Source: Pseudomonas peli (GTDB taxonomy: Bacteria > Pseudomonadota > Gammaproteobacteria > Pseudomonadales > Pseudomonadaceae). Taken from it: a stretch of 64,000 nucleotides of DNA. The stretch covers positions 870,334-934,333 of the forward strand of contig NZ_FMTL01000002.1 of the NCBI RefSeq assembly GCF_900099645.1, given 5' to 3'. Every line of letters starts with the position of its first letter. Position 1 is the first letter of the stretch. The notes beneath the pieces were generated by a model. That model ran no database searches. It worked only from the letters and a program-made list of their open reading frames with translations, and was not told the origin of the DNA. The translations under genes were made by a program, and so were the position numbers. Below, piece after piece: positions 46,782-55,256 of this stretch.

Positions 46782-47201
46782 ATGAAGATCCATACCTACT
46801 TGACCTTCGATGGCCAGTGCGAAGCGGCCTTTAACTATTACGCCCAATGCCTGGGCGGCAGTCTGGAGCTGATGCGCATGGGCGAAAGCCCGGAAGCAGG
46901 CAATGTGCCGGAGCAGTTTCATGACCGTGTGATGCACGTGTGCCTGACCGTGGGCGATCAGCTGCTGATGGCGTCTGACACCTTCCCCGGTATGCCGTAC
47001 GAGGGCATCAAAGGTTCTTCCGTCTCCCTGCAGGTGGAAAATGTGCCAGAGGCCGAGCGCCTGTATAAAGCGCTCTCTGCGGGCGGTTCGGTGCAGATGG
47101 AGTTGCAGGCGACCTTCTGGGCTACGCGCTTTGCCATGTTCACCGACCGCTTTGGCGTCGGCTGGATGATTAACTGCGATATTGATGCGCAGATGGGCTA
47201 G
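46782..47201 (+). CDS. VOC-superfamily PhnB-like protein
   Basis: A 139-residue protein with the glyoxalase/bleomycin-resistance fold, PhnB/YjdN type (MKIHTYLTFDGQCEAAFNYYAQCLGG, then HVCLTVGDQLLMASD and ATFWATRFAMFTDRFGVGWMIN). Such proteins form dimers of paired beta-alpha-beta-beta-beta units; this group has no proven activity. GGAG precedes the ATG at 46782; the long frame before it is non-coding. Confidence 0.88.
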   Translation: MKIHTYLTFDGQCEAAFNYYAQCLGGSLELMRMGESPEAGNVPEQFHDRVMHVCLTVGDQLLMASDTFPGMPYEGIKGSSVSLQVENVPEAERLYKALSAGGSVQMELQATFWATRFAMFTDRFGVGWMINCDIDAQMG

Positions 47202-47219
47202 GTATGCAGGCTTGGCTCG

Positions 47220-47244
47220 GCGCAGCTGAACGATGCAGCTGCGC
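47220..47244. terminator. Hairpin between convergent VOC and ggpPS genes
   Basis: GCGCAGCTG-AACGATG-CAGCTGCGC, a perfect 9-bp stem in the 52-base gap between converging genes. There is no T-run on either side. Confidence 0.5.
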
Positions 47245-47253
47245 TGTTGCCGC

Positions 47254-49521
47254 CTAGCCGACCAGCCCGAGGGCACGGTCCAGTTGCTCCTGCGGGTCGC
47301 TGACGGCGGCGAGGAATTCATCACCCCAGCGGCGGATATCGTTGTAGTTGACGATATCGAACAGCTCACGCAGGCGTGCCTGGGCCTCGGCCTTAGGCAT
47401 GTTCAGCGCCACATAACAGGTTTGCGTCATATCCACCGGGTCATGCGGGTTGGTCAGTAGCGCGCCTTTGAGCTCGGCGGCAGCGCCGGCAAACTCCGAA
47501 AGTACCAGCACGCCACGGCCATCCAGCAGGCCTTGAGCGGCGACAAATTCCTTGGCCACCAGGTTGAGGCCGTCGCGCAGTGGGGTAATCCACATCACGT
47601 CGGCCATGGCGTACCAGGCGCTGACTTCCTCGAACGGCAGGCTGCGGAAGAAGAACTGCAGTGGTGTCCAGCCGATGCGGGCGAAGCGGCCGTTGATGCG
47701 GCCCACGGCCTGCTCGATCTGCCCTTGCAGCTCGTCATAAATGGTCATTTCCTTGGCCGCCGGCACGCACACGGTTACCAGGGTGACCTTGCCGAGCAGC
47801 TCGGGGTTTTCTTCCAACAGGCGTTCGTAAGCGTTGAGCTTTTCCAGAATGCCTTTGGTGTAGTCGAGGCGTTCTACCGAGAGAATCAGTTTGACCCCGG
47901 CAAGTTCGCTGCGCAGACGTTCCATCATTTGCCTGATCTTCGGTGCGGCCAGGGCGCTGCGTACCCGCTCGATATCCAGGCCCACCGGGTGGGCGCCAAG
48001 TTTGACCACGCGGTTACCAGTGTCCACGGCGGTGGTCATGCGCTCCAGGCCCACGGCGCAGCCATAGGTAATAAAGCGTGGCGCGCAGTTCTGTCGGCTG
48101 ACGGTTTGCAGGGGCATCACGCCGCGCGCGGCATCGACGAAGTTTTCCACCTGGCGCGGGATATGGAAGCCGATGTAGTCGCATTGCAGCAGGCTGCCGA
48201 TGATCTGCCGGCGCCAGGGCAGTACGTTGAACACATCCGCCGAGGGGAAGTAGGTGTGGTGGAAGAAGGCGATGCGCAGGTCCGGGCGCAGCTCGCGCAG
48301 GTAGCCGGGGACCATCCACAGGTTGTAATCGTGCAACCACACTGTGGCGCCCTCAGCAGCTTCCAGGGCGGTGCGTTCGGCAAAGGCGCGGTTGACCTTG
48401 AGGAATACCTGCCAGTCGTCTTCACGGAACTGCGCACGCTCCCAGAAGGTGTGCAGGGTCGGCCAGAAGGCTTCCTTGGAGAAGCGCTTGTAGAAAATGT
48501 CGACTTCTTCCTTGCTCAGCGCCACCCGCGCGGCGGTCAGCCTCGGGTAGCGTTCGGCATCCACCGTGGTGTGGCTGTCGAAGGTTTCCCCACTGTTTTC
48601 GTCATGCTCGGCCCAGGCCACCCAGGAGCCAGCGCGACCATCGCCGAAGAAGCTCAGCAGGGTCGGAATAATGCCGTTGGGTGACGTCGGACGGCGGCGC
48701 TGCAGCTTGCCATCGGCGCCACGGAATTCTTCATAGGGCAGGCGGTGGTAGACCATCACCAGATCGGCCTTGCCGGGTTCGGCAACTTGCTTGCCTTCGG
48801 CGGCGATGCCCTGTTTGCCGAGAAAGCCAAAGTGCACAAAGGCTTCAAGAATACCGCCGCAACCGGCGCGCTCGGCGTGGAACACCCGCGAATACTGCCG
48901 GGTGGCTTGCAGCAGGCCCGGCTCGGATGCGCCGACGCAGACGCCCTTGAACTGGCCGCTCAGCATGGAGAGGTCGTTGAGCGTGTCGCCAGCCGTTAGC
49001 ACCTGGTCGTTGTCCAGCTCCAGCCAGTCGATCAGCGCCTGCAGGCTGCTGCCTTTATTCACGCCTTTTGGCAGAAAATCCAGATAGCGCTCGGCCGAGT
49101 AGAGCAGGTCGCAGCCCAAGCTTTCAGCAATTGTCAGCAGCTCCGGGTTGGCCGCCTGTTCAGGGTTGCAGAAGTAGGAGCAGCGGCGCACCTGCGGTAC
49201 GTCCTGGCGCTCCAGGGCAAAGCGTTCGATGGCGCTGGCAACCTGGCTGTCGCCGGGCCAGAGGGCGTCCACCGCGCTTTGCAGCGGCTGAATCGGCTGC
49301 AGGCTGTCGCCATGCACCAGGCTTGCTCCAACGTCGGAGATGATGAAATCCGGTTGCGGCAGGGTCGGGTCTGCCAGCAGTGGCAGCACTGATTCCAGGC
49401 TGCGGCCGGTGACGTAGGCCAGGCGTATTTCCGGGTGGGCGGCGATGGTTTGGTAAAGGCTTAAGCGATCCTTGGGATCGCCGCCGAGAAAGGTTCCATC
49501 GAGATCGGTGGCAAGTAACAT
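47254..49521 (-). CDS. ggpPS: Bifunctional glucosylglycerol-phosphate synthase/phosphatase
   Basis: A 755-residue fusion. Residues 1-235 are a HAD-type phosphatase with DLDGT (D6, D8), the PKGVNKG lysine (150s) and GDTLND (178-183). Residues about 253-745 are a GT20 glycosyltransferase close to cyanobacterial GgpS: RRPTSPNGIIPTLLSFF, SKEAFWPTLHTFWER, WLHDYNLWMVPGYL, FFHHTYFPSADVFNVLPWRRQ and TPLRDGLNLVAKEFVAAQG. The first domain would dephosphorylate the glucosylglycerol phosphate made by the second from ADP-glucose and glycerol 3-phosphate, giving the salt-protecting solute glucosylglycerol. The domain order matches the enzyme described in P. anguilliseptica. A trehalose (OtsA/OtsB) role is less likely. 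Confidence 0.9.
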   Translation of the reverse strand: MLLATDLDGTFLGGDPKDRLSLYQTIAAHPEIRLAYVTGRSLESVLPLLADPTLPQPDFIISDVGASLVHGDSLQPIQPLQSAVDALWPGDSQVASAIERFALERQDVPQVRRCSYFCNPEQAANPELLTIAESLGCDLLYSAERYLDFLPKGVNKGSSLQALIDWLELDNDQVLTAGDTLNDLSMLSGQFKGVCVGASEPGLLQATRQYSRVFHAERAGCGGILEAFVHFGFLGKQGIAAEGKQVAEPGKADLVMVYHRLPYEEFRGADGKLQRRRPTSPNGIIPTLLSFFGDGRAGSWVAWAEHDENSGETFDSHTTVDAERYPRLTAARVALSKEEVDIFYKRFSKEAFWPTLHTFWERAQFREDDWQVFLKVNRAFAERTALEAAEGATVWLHDYNLWMVPGYLRELRPDLRIAFFHHTYFPSADVFNVLPWRRQIIGSLLQCDYIGFHIPRQVENFVDAARGVMPLQTVSRQNCAPRFITYGCAVGLERMTTAVDTGNRVVKLGAHPVGLDIERVRSALAAPKIRQMMERLRSELAGVKLILSVERLDYTKGILEKLNAYERLLEENPELLGKVTLVTVCVPAAKEMTIYDELQGQIEQAVGRINGRFARIGWTPLQFFFRSLPFEEVSAWYAMADVMWITPLRDGLNLVAKEFVAAQGLLDGRGVLVLSEFAGAAAELKGALLTNPHDPVDMTQTCYVALNMPKAEAQARLRELFDIVNYNDIRRWGDEFLAAVSDPQEQLDRALGLVG

Positions 49522-49617
49522 GCGCTGTCTTCCTGTCCAGTTAAGTGGGTGCAGTGACGCGCCGACAAAGGCCGACGAGCTATGGACGATTGCGCCACGG
49601 GGCGTTCGTCTCTTGGT

Positions 49618-50904
49618 TTACCCAGGCGTCTGCGGCGCCGGGTTGGGCGGGTCCTCATGTGAGTCAGTTGGGTCTGGGTCGTCTGTGGGCGGTGCATCGG
49701 GCATCAGCTCAAGCACCGTGTGGCTGGTGCGCAGCATGGGCATAAAGTGCCCGGCCGGTGCGCTGACCAGGTCGCTGACATGGCGCAGGCGGTACAGCGT
49801 GTACGCCGCGAGCAGGCCGAGCGTGGCGGCGAAATACAGCGGCAGCGCCTGGGCACCGAGGTGATGCATCAGCAGGCCGGCGAGCAGCGGGCCGCATACC
49901 GAGCCGATGCCATTGACCATCAGCAGGCTGCTGGAACCGGCGAGGATTTCATCGCTGTGCAATTGGTCGATCAGCTGCGCCACGGCAATCGGGTAGATAG
50001 CAAAGGCCAAACCGCCCCAGATAAATATCAGCCCTAGCAGCAGGCGACCGGCCGGCAACAGGCTCATCAGCACGGCAACCACTACGGCCAGCGCGACTAC
50101 CCAGAACAGCACCAGGCGGCGGTCGTGTTTATCCGAGTAGATACCAATCGGCCATTGCAGCAAGGCGCCGCCAAGGATCGTGCTGCTCATCAGCAAACCC
50201 ACGCCGGTGGCATCGAAGCCATTCAGGCTGGCATACACCGGAGCCATGCCCCAGAACGCTCCGAGGGCTAGACCGGATAAGCCCGCGGCGGCCAGCGCCA
50301 ATGGGGCGATTCCGGCGATCTGCCGCAGATTGGTGTGCAGGGTATCCGGCACGCTGGGTTGGATCTGCCGAGTCAGGGTGATGGGCATCAAGGCCGCGCT
50401 GATCAGCATGGCGGCCAGTACGAACAGCACGAAGTCGCTCGGCGAGGCCAGATTGAGCAGCTGCTGCGCGGCGGCCAGTGCGCCGAGGTTGACCGCCATA
50501 TACACGGCAAACACCTGGCCGCGTTTGTCGTTGGGCACCTGCGCGTTAAGCCAGCTCTCGATCACCATATACAGGCTGACCAGCGCCAGGCCGTAAAGCA
50601 CGCGTAGGCCCAGCCAGACCCAAGGGTCAACAATCAGCACATGGAGTAGGGCGGTGATGGCAGCGAGGGCGGCGCAAAAGGCAAACGCACGGATATGCCC
50701 AACGCGGTGGACCAGCGGAATCGCCAGCCAGGTGCCAAGGAGAAAACCGACAAAGTACCCGGACATAATCAGGCCGAGCATCGAGGTGGAGTAGCCTTCA
50801 GCGACGCCACGCAAGGTCAGTAGGGTGTTGAGCAGACCATTGCCGAGGAGGAGTAATGCAACCCCACCGAGCAACGAGCTGATAGGGGCAATCAGGGACC
50901 ACAT
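49618..50904 (-). CDS. MFS transporter (YcaD/CynX-like)
   Basis: A 428-residue inner-membrane protein with twelve hydrophobic helices. The helix 2-3 loop reads LAIPLVHRVGHIRAFAF, and the central family pattern RVLYGLALVSLYMVIESWLNAQVPNDKRGQVFAVYM marks the YcaD group. The C-terminal tail (about 395-428) is proline- and aspartate-rich and cytoplasmic. The substrate is unknown. It lies 97 bases upstream of ggpPS in the same direction, so the two could be one transcript; a role in solute or osmotic physiology is only a guess. An AT-rich stretch near 50975-51035 may be its promoter. Confidence 0.88.
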   Translation of the reverse strand: MWSLIAPISSLLGGVALLLLGNGLLNTLLTLRGVAEGYSTSMLGLIMSGYFVGFLLGTWLAIPLVHRVGHIRAFAFCAALAAITALLHVLIVDPWVWLGLRVLYGLALVSLYMVIESWLNAQVPNDKRGQVFAVYMAVNLGALAAAQQLLNLASPSDFVLFVLAAMLISAALMPITLTRQIQPSVPDTLHTNLRQIAGIAPLALAAAGLSGLALGAFWGMAPVYASLNGFDATGVGLLMSSTILGGALLQWPIGIYSDKHDRRLVLFWVVALAVVVAVLMSLLPAGRLLLGLIFIWGGLAFAIYPIAVAQLIDQLHSDEILAGSSSLLMVNGIGSVCGPLLAGLLMHHLGAQALPLYFAATLGLLAAYTLYRLRHVSDLVSAPAGHFMPMLRTSHTVLELMPDAPPTDDPDPTDSHEDPPNPAPQTPG

Positions 50905-51121
50905 GGCGACCTACCCTAGGGAACTATGCCGCTGAGTGCAAGCATGAAGGGTGCCAGTGCTTAGCCAGGTAACGAATTAAGCTGTTGTTTTTAAACGGTT
51001 AATTTTATAGATGAACGGTATTTTGATTTTTCCAGGCATTGCCTCTGCGTGCGCCGAGGGCGCTGAAGCGCTGTGCTGCACCCATACAGACCGCAGCCAT
51101 CACTTTACTTTTTCGGCGCGT

Positions 51122-52510
51122 TTACAAGGCTTCCCGCGAGCTGGTCGAGGGTTGCTGGGTGTTGTCTTCCGCACCCTTGCTGCCCGGTATGCCAAGCAGG
51201 GCAATCGGCTCCAGGGCTGAACTGGTCTGATTGATGCGTTCGAGCAGCTGGTTGATGGCTTGGCGATCGCGGCTGTTGCACAGGTGCTGATCGGCGGTTT
51301 CCTGCACGCTGCGCACATGCCGCAGCAGATCGGTTTTCTGCGTTGCGCGCAGCGGCTGGTAGAGCAGGTTCTTGAAGGCCTGCAGCAACCCGATCAGCAC
51401 ACTCACATCGGCGCAGCCGTAGTGGCGAATGGGGCCGAATACCCGTTGCAGCAACTCATCCAGCGAGAGTTCGTAATGCAGCAGGCGTGGCGGGCCATCG
51501 TCCGCCAGGGTGACATCCAGGTCCGGCAACGCCAGGCGCTTGCTGAATAGCACGCTGAGCAGGTCGATGGCGGTAATCGCCGTGCCGGGGTCGTTGATGC
51601 CGGGGCTGAGCGCCTTAACGGCGATTTCCGACATCTGCGTGCAGCCAAACAGGTAGTGGGAGTGCGCGTATTCCTCGAGAAAGAAATCGAAGCAGTCGAG
51701 TAGCGCGTCAGTGATTGCCGAATCGACCTGGCGGTCAAGCTTGAACAGCGGCCGGCCACTCATCACGAAGAACCCGCGGTGGATCATCACGGTCATGCGC
51801 AGGTCGTGCTCACACAAGATGGTGTTGATCGTATTGACGTTGAGCTCTTTGAAATAACCGCTGCGTTGCGCGCAGACCTCCTGCCAGTTTTGATCCTTTG
51901 GCCAACTGGGCAGGTTGTCGATAGCGGCCAGCTTGGCTTCGCGCGCGGCGAGTTTCGCCAGGGTGGTGTGGTACAGATTGTTGAGGATGTACTCCACCTG
52001 AATCGAGCGGGAAATCGAGTGGATAAAGTGCACAAACAGGCCGAGGCAGGCGATACCCATCGCCAATGCCATCAATACGCCGAGGCTGGGCACCTGGGTG
52101 GAGTTGTCCAGTTCAATAGTGGTGATCAGCAGCAGCGAGAAGAGGATGGTGCCGAGGTAGAAACCGAGGGTCTTCTGGTGGCTCTTATCGCTGATCAGTC
52201 CAGGCACTACGCGCGGTGACAGTGCGGCGGCGGCATTGTTGAGCACGACCATGACCATGGAGAAGCTGAACACCATCAGCGAGAGGATGCCGCCGACCAG
52301 CGTGCCGAGAATCAAGCGGGCATTCTCGGCATTGCGCACCAGGCCGACATCAATCTCGCCTTTGAGCGACATCATCCAGGGCTGGTATTCGATGCTCATG
52401 CTCAGCAGGCACAAAACGAAGAAGCCCAATGCGATCAGCGTCGGGTAGAGGGCCAGGCTGTGCAAGATGCGCTGGTACAGGCGGAAGGCAAAATTCAACA
52501 AGCGGGGCAC
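51122..52510 (-). CDS. DUF2254 domain-containing membrane protein
   Basis: A 462-residue protein with about four membrane helices in residues 15-170 (for example LIALGFFVLCLLSMSIEY, LSLMVFSFSMVMVVLNNAAAALSPRVVPGLISD). A cytoplasmic region follows with LSPGINDPGTAITAIDLL, the DUF2254 hallmark. Function is unknown. The start is a GTG (52510) with a poor ribosome site; no better start is nearby. Single gene between the MFS gene and the phh operon. Confidence 0.85.
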   Translation of the reverse strand: MPRLLNFAFRLYQRILHSLALYPTLIALGFFVLCLLSMSIEYQPWMMSLKGEIDVGLVRNAENARLILGTLVGGILSLMVFSFSMVMVVLNNAAAALSPRVVPGLISDKSHQKTLGFYLGTILFSLLLITTIELDNSTQVPSLGVLMALAMGIACLGLFVHFIHSISRSIQVEYILNNLYHTTLAKLAAREAKLAAIDNLPSWPKDQNWQEVCAQRSGYFKELNVNTINTILCEHDLRMTVMIHRGFFVMSGRPLFKLDRQVDSAITDALLDCFDFFLEEYAHSHYLFGCTQMSEIAVKALSPGINDPGTAITAIDLLSVLFSKRLALPDLDVTLADDGPPRLLHYELSLDELLQRVFGPIRHYGCADVSVLIGLLQAFKNLLYQPLRATQKTDLLRHVRSVQETADQHLCNSRDRQAINQLLERINQTSSALEPIALLGIPGSKGAEDNTQQPSTSSREAL

Positions 52511-52606
52511 GGGCGTCTCGCTGCGATGGGCGTGCGGCGACTATAGCAAGCTTGTCGGCACATGCTGCTACCAGAGCCCCAGCGCTGTGCGGGGCTCTGG
52601 TGCGTG

Positions 52607-53803
52607 TCAGTCGCAGCAGACGCGCGAAATGGCGCTGGCCAGCTGATCCAGGCGCTCGGCGTCCAGCCCGGCCATATTCGCCCGGCCTGAGCCGACCATA
52701 TACACGCTGAACTCATCGCGCAGGCGTTGCACCTGTGTTGGACTCAGGCCCGTGTAGGAGAACATCCCGCGCTGCAGCGAGATATGCGCAAAGCGCTCAC
52801 TCAGACCATACGGTTGCAGGGCTTCAACCAGGCCGCCGCGCAGGCTGGCAACGCGCTGGCGCATGGCGTCCAGCTCGCTGACCCACAGGCTGTGCAGTTC
52901 ACAGTCAGCCAGGATATTGGCGACCACTGCCGCGCCGTGAGCCGGCGGGGTGGACCACAGATTGCGCGCGATAAACGCCAGCTGGCTGCGCACGTCCTGC
53001 AGCTTCGTCGCAGTCTCGGCGCAGACGATAAGCGCACCAGTGCGCTCGCGGTACAGGCCGAAATTCTTCGAGCAGGAACTGGTGATCAGCAGTTCGGGCA
53101 ACTCGGCGGCAAACAGGCGCACGGCAAAGGCGTCCTGTTCCAGGCCATCGCCAAAACCCTGGTAGGCGAAGTCGATCAGCGGCAGCAGCTCGCGGGCTTT
53201 GACCACCTCCAGCACGCGCTTCCAGTCACGCGGGGTGAGGTCGAAGCCGGTGGGGTTGTGGCAGCAGGCGTGCAGCAGCACCACATCGCCTTTGGGCACG
53301 TGGGCGAGGGCGGCGATCATCGCCTCGACATTCAGCTGGTTGTCCGCGCCGACATAGGGGTAATGCCCAACGCGTAGGCCGGCGGCAGCAAAGATGCTCT
53401 CGTGGATTGGCCAGGTCGGGTCACTCAGCCAGATGCCACGGCCCGGTAGGCAGTGGGCGATAAAGTCCGCGCACAGGCGCAGCGCACCGGTGCCGCCAGG
53501 CGTTTGGGTAGCGCCAGCGCGTTCAGCCAGCAGCGGGCTGTCTGCGCCCAGTACCAGCTGGCTAAGCAGGCTGCCAAACAGTGGTTCGCCATGGCCGCCG
53601 ATGTAGCTCTTGGTTGTTTCGCTTTCCACCAGCCGCTGTTCCGCGAGCTTTACCGCGCGGGGAATCGGCGTCAGGCCCTGGGCGTCCTTGTACACGCCCA
53701 CGCCGAGGTCGAGCTTGGCCGGGTTACGGTCAGCGCGGTAGGCGTCCATCAGGCCGAGAATCGGATCGCCCGGCACTCGCACAATGCTGTGGAAGTGGCT
53801 CAC
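52607..53803 (-). CDS. phhC: Aromatic amino acid aminotransferase PhhC
   Basis: A 398-residue PLP enzyme of the aspartate aminotransferase fold type I family. PLP lysine K246 lies in [15 protein letters not shown]; other sites are [12 protein letters not shown] and [14 protein letters not shown]. In Pseudomonas it converts tyrosine to 4-hydroxyphenylpyruvate, the substrate of Hpd encoded at 24.9 kb. The start is a GTG that overlaps the phhB stop by four bases (GTGA), so it is translationally coupled as the third gene of phhABC. Confidence 0.93.
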   Translation of the reverse strand: MSHFHSIVRVPGDPILGLMDAYRADRNPAKLDLGVGVYKDAQGLTPIPRAVKLAEQRLVESETTKSYIGGHGEPLFGSLLSQLVLGADSPLLAERAGATQTPGGTGALRLCADFIAHCLPGRGIWLSDPTWPIHESIFAAAGLRVGHYPYVGADNQLNVEAMIAALAHVPKGDVVLLHACCHNPTGFDLTPRDWKRVLEVVKARELLPLIDFAYQGFGDGLEQDAFAVRLFAAELPELLITSSCSKNFGLYRERTGALIVCAETATKLQDVRSQLAFIARNLWSTPPAHGAAVVANILADCELHSLWVSELDAMRQRVASLRGGLVEALQPYGLSERFAHISLQRGMFSYTGLSPTQVQRLRDEFSVYMVGSGRANMAGLDAERLDQLASAISRVCCD

Positions 53804-54153
53804 TTGCGGCCCTCGGCACCTGCAGCCAACACATCGGTGCGTGCGGCCATGATGAAGTCGTTACGGTGCAGGCCGCGCATTTCATGGCTCCACCAGGTCA
53901 CGGTGACCTTGCCCCATTCGGTGAGCAGGGCCGGGTGATGGCCGACTTCCTCGGCGATGGCACCGACGGCGTTGGTAAAGGCCAGGGCATGGCGGAAATT
54001 CTTGAACAGGTAGACCCGTTCCAGCTCCATATGATCGTCACGAACTTCGATGTTCCAGTCCGGAATCTCGCGGATCAGTTCGGCCAGTTCGTCATCGCTG
54101 ACTTTTGGCGCATCGGCGCGGCAGGCTTCGCATTGGGCTTGGGCAAGGGACAT
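53800..54153 (-). CDS. phhB: Pterin-4a-carbinolamine dehydratase
   Basis: A 117-residue cytoplasmic enzyme that regenerates the pterin cofactor used by PhhA. The family core is [37 protein letters not shown], with the paired histidines and the [11 protein letters not shown] segment of the active site. It is the second gene of phhABC: 60 bases after phhA and overlapping phhC by four bases. The N-terminal CEACRADAP stretch is an extension common in proteobacterial forms. Confidence 0.95.
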   Translation of the reverse strand: MSLAQAQCEACRADAPKVSDDELAELIREIPDWNIEVRDDHMELERVYLFKNFRHALAFTNAVGAIAEEVGHHPALLTEWGKVTVTWWSHEMRGLHRNDFIMAARTDVLAAGAEGRK

Positions 54154-54213
54154 GGGGATTCTCCGAGGGTCAAAAGTGAGCCGTAGGATGGGTGTGGGGC
54201 CATCCTACAAAGG

Positions 54214-54999
54214 TTATGCCGCTTTCGGCGGAAACTTCGGTGCATGTAAGCCCAGGCGCATGGCTTGCTGCACCATGGCCATGACGTCTTCATGGGCCAG
54301 TTCGAACAGACGCTTAAGTTCCGGAAGAACAAAGTACAACGGTTGCAGGATGTCGATGCGATAGGGCGTGCGCATTGCCTCGATTGGGTCGAAGGCCAGG
54401 TGCTGCGGTGCATCGGACAGGCAGTAGAGGGTTTCTTTTGGCGAAGAAAGAATGCCGCCGCCGTAGATGCGCTGGCCCTGGCTGGTATCAACCAGGCCGA
54501 ACTCGATGGTCAGCCAGTACAGCCGCGCCAGGTACACGCGCTCTTCCTTGCTGGCGGCTAGGCCGAGCTTGCCGTAGGTGTGGGTGAATTCGGCGAACCA
54601 GGGGTTGGTCAGCAGCGGGCAGTGGCCGAAGATCTCGTGGAAGATATCCGGCTCCTGAAGGTAATCCAGCTCTTCGGGCGTGCGGATAAACGTCGCTACC
54701 GGAAATTGCTTGCTGGCCAGCAGCTCGAAGAAGGTCTGGAACGGAATCAGCGCCGGCACCCGTGCCACGCGCCAGCCGGTGCTGGCTTGCAGCACTTGGT
54801 TGATCTCGCCGAGCTGCGGAATACGCTCATGGGGCAGGCCGAGCTGCTCGATGCCGTCCAGGTACTCCTGGCAGGCACGCCCTTCAATCACCTTGAGCTG
54901 GCGGGTGATCAGGGTATTCCACACCTGATGCTCAGCTTCCGGGTAATGGATAAAGCCACTGTCATCCGGTTCACGCGCCAGGTATTGCGTGCTCTTCAT
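54214..54999 (-). CDS. phhA: Phenylalanine 4-monooxygenase
   Basis: A 261-residue pterin- and iron-dependent hydroxylase making tyrosine from phenylalanine. Iron ligands H121 and H126 lie in DIFHEIFGHCPLL and E166 in YWLTIEFGLV, the same numbering as in the P. aeruginosa enzyme. It has only the catalytic domain, without the regulatory ACT domain of mammalian enzymes. The ATG at 54999 follows AGGAGG; a GTG one codon upstream is less likely. It is divergent from phhR and has a candidate PhhR site about 110 bases upstream. Confidence 0.97.
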   Translation of the reverse strand: MKSTQYLAREPDDSGFIHYPEAEHQVWNTLITRQLKVIEGRACQEYLDGIEQLGLPHERIPQLGEINQVLQASTGWRVARVPALIPFQTFFELLASKQFPVATFIRTPEELDYLQEPDIFHEIFGHCPLLTNPWFAEFTHTYGKLGLAASKEERVYLARLYWLTIEFGLVDTSQGQRIYGGGILSSPKETLYCLSDAPQHLAFDPIEAMRTPYRIDILQPLYFVLPELKRLFELAHEDVMAMVQQAMRLGLHAPKFPPKAA

Positions 55000-55109
55000 C
55001 ACTGCCTCCTGCTGGGGCTTTGTTGTTGTATTGGACTCAGGAATACGCCAGCTCGTGCGGTTATGCAGCCCTGGGTTGGGTCTGGTAAGGGAGAAAAGGG
55101 CAGTTATTG

Positions 55110-55127
55110 CGTAAAGAATTGGTTACG
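55110..55127. promoter_or_regulatory. Candidate PhhR/TyrR box in the phhA-phhR intergenic region
   Basis: CGTAAA-GAATTG-GTTACG, matching the TyrR-type layout TGTAAA-N6-TTTACA and sharing GTAAAG-N5-GTTACG with the site before hpd. It lies about 110 bases before phhA and about 130 before phhR, so it could serve both. Confidence 0.6.
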
Positions 55128-55256
55128 TGGGCGGCGGTGCGGCGAACTATCGTCTTGCTGCTGCGCTAATCTGTCACATATTCTTGACGGATAATCCGCC
55201 GGCAACGTCGATTGTTCGTCGTTTACGGTCATAACAAGACCCATAAGAGCCCTGCC

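Noticed and set aside
45702..47201. LysR gene and VOC gene as a regulator-target pair
   Set aside because: They run in the same direction with a 165-base gap and there is no divergent promoter, so no specific link is supported.
47533..48684. 383-codon plus-strand open frame
   Set aside because: Antisense to the GT20 domain of ggpPS, which matches its family throughout.
55037..55060. GG-N10-GC match upstream of phhA considered as a sigma-54 promoter
   Set aside because: Only the two dinucleotides fit; flanking -24 and -12 bases are poor.
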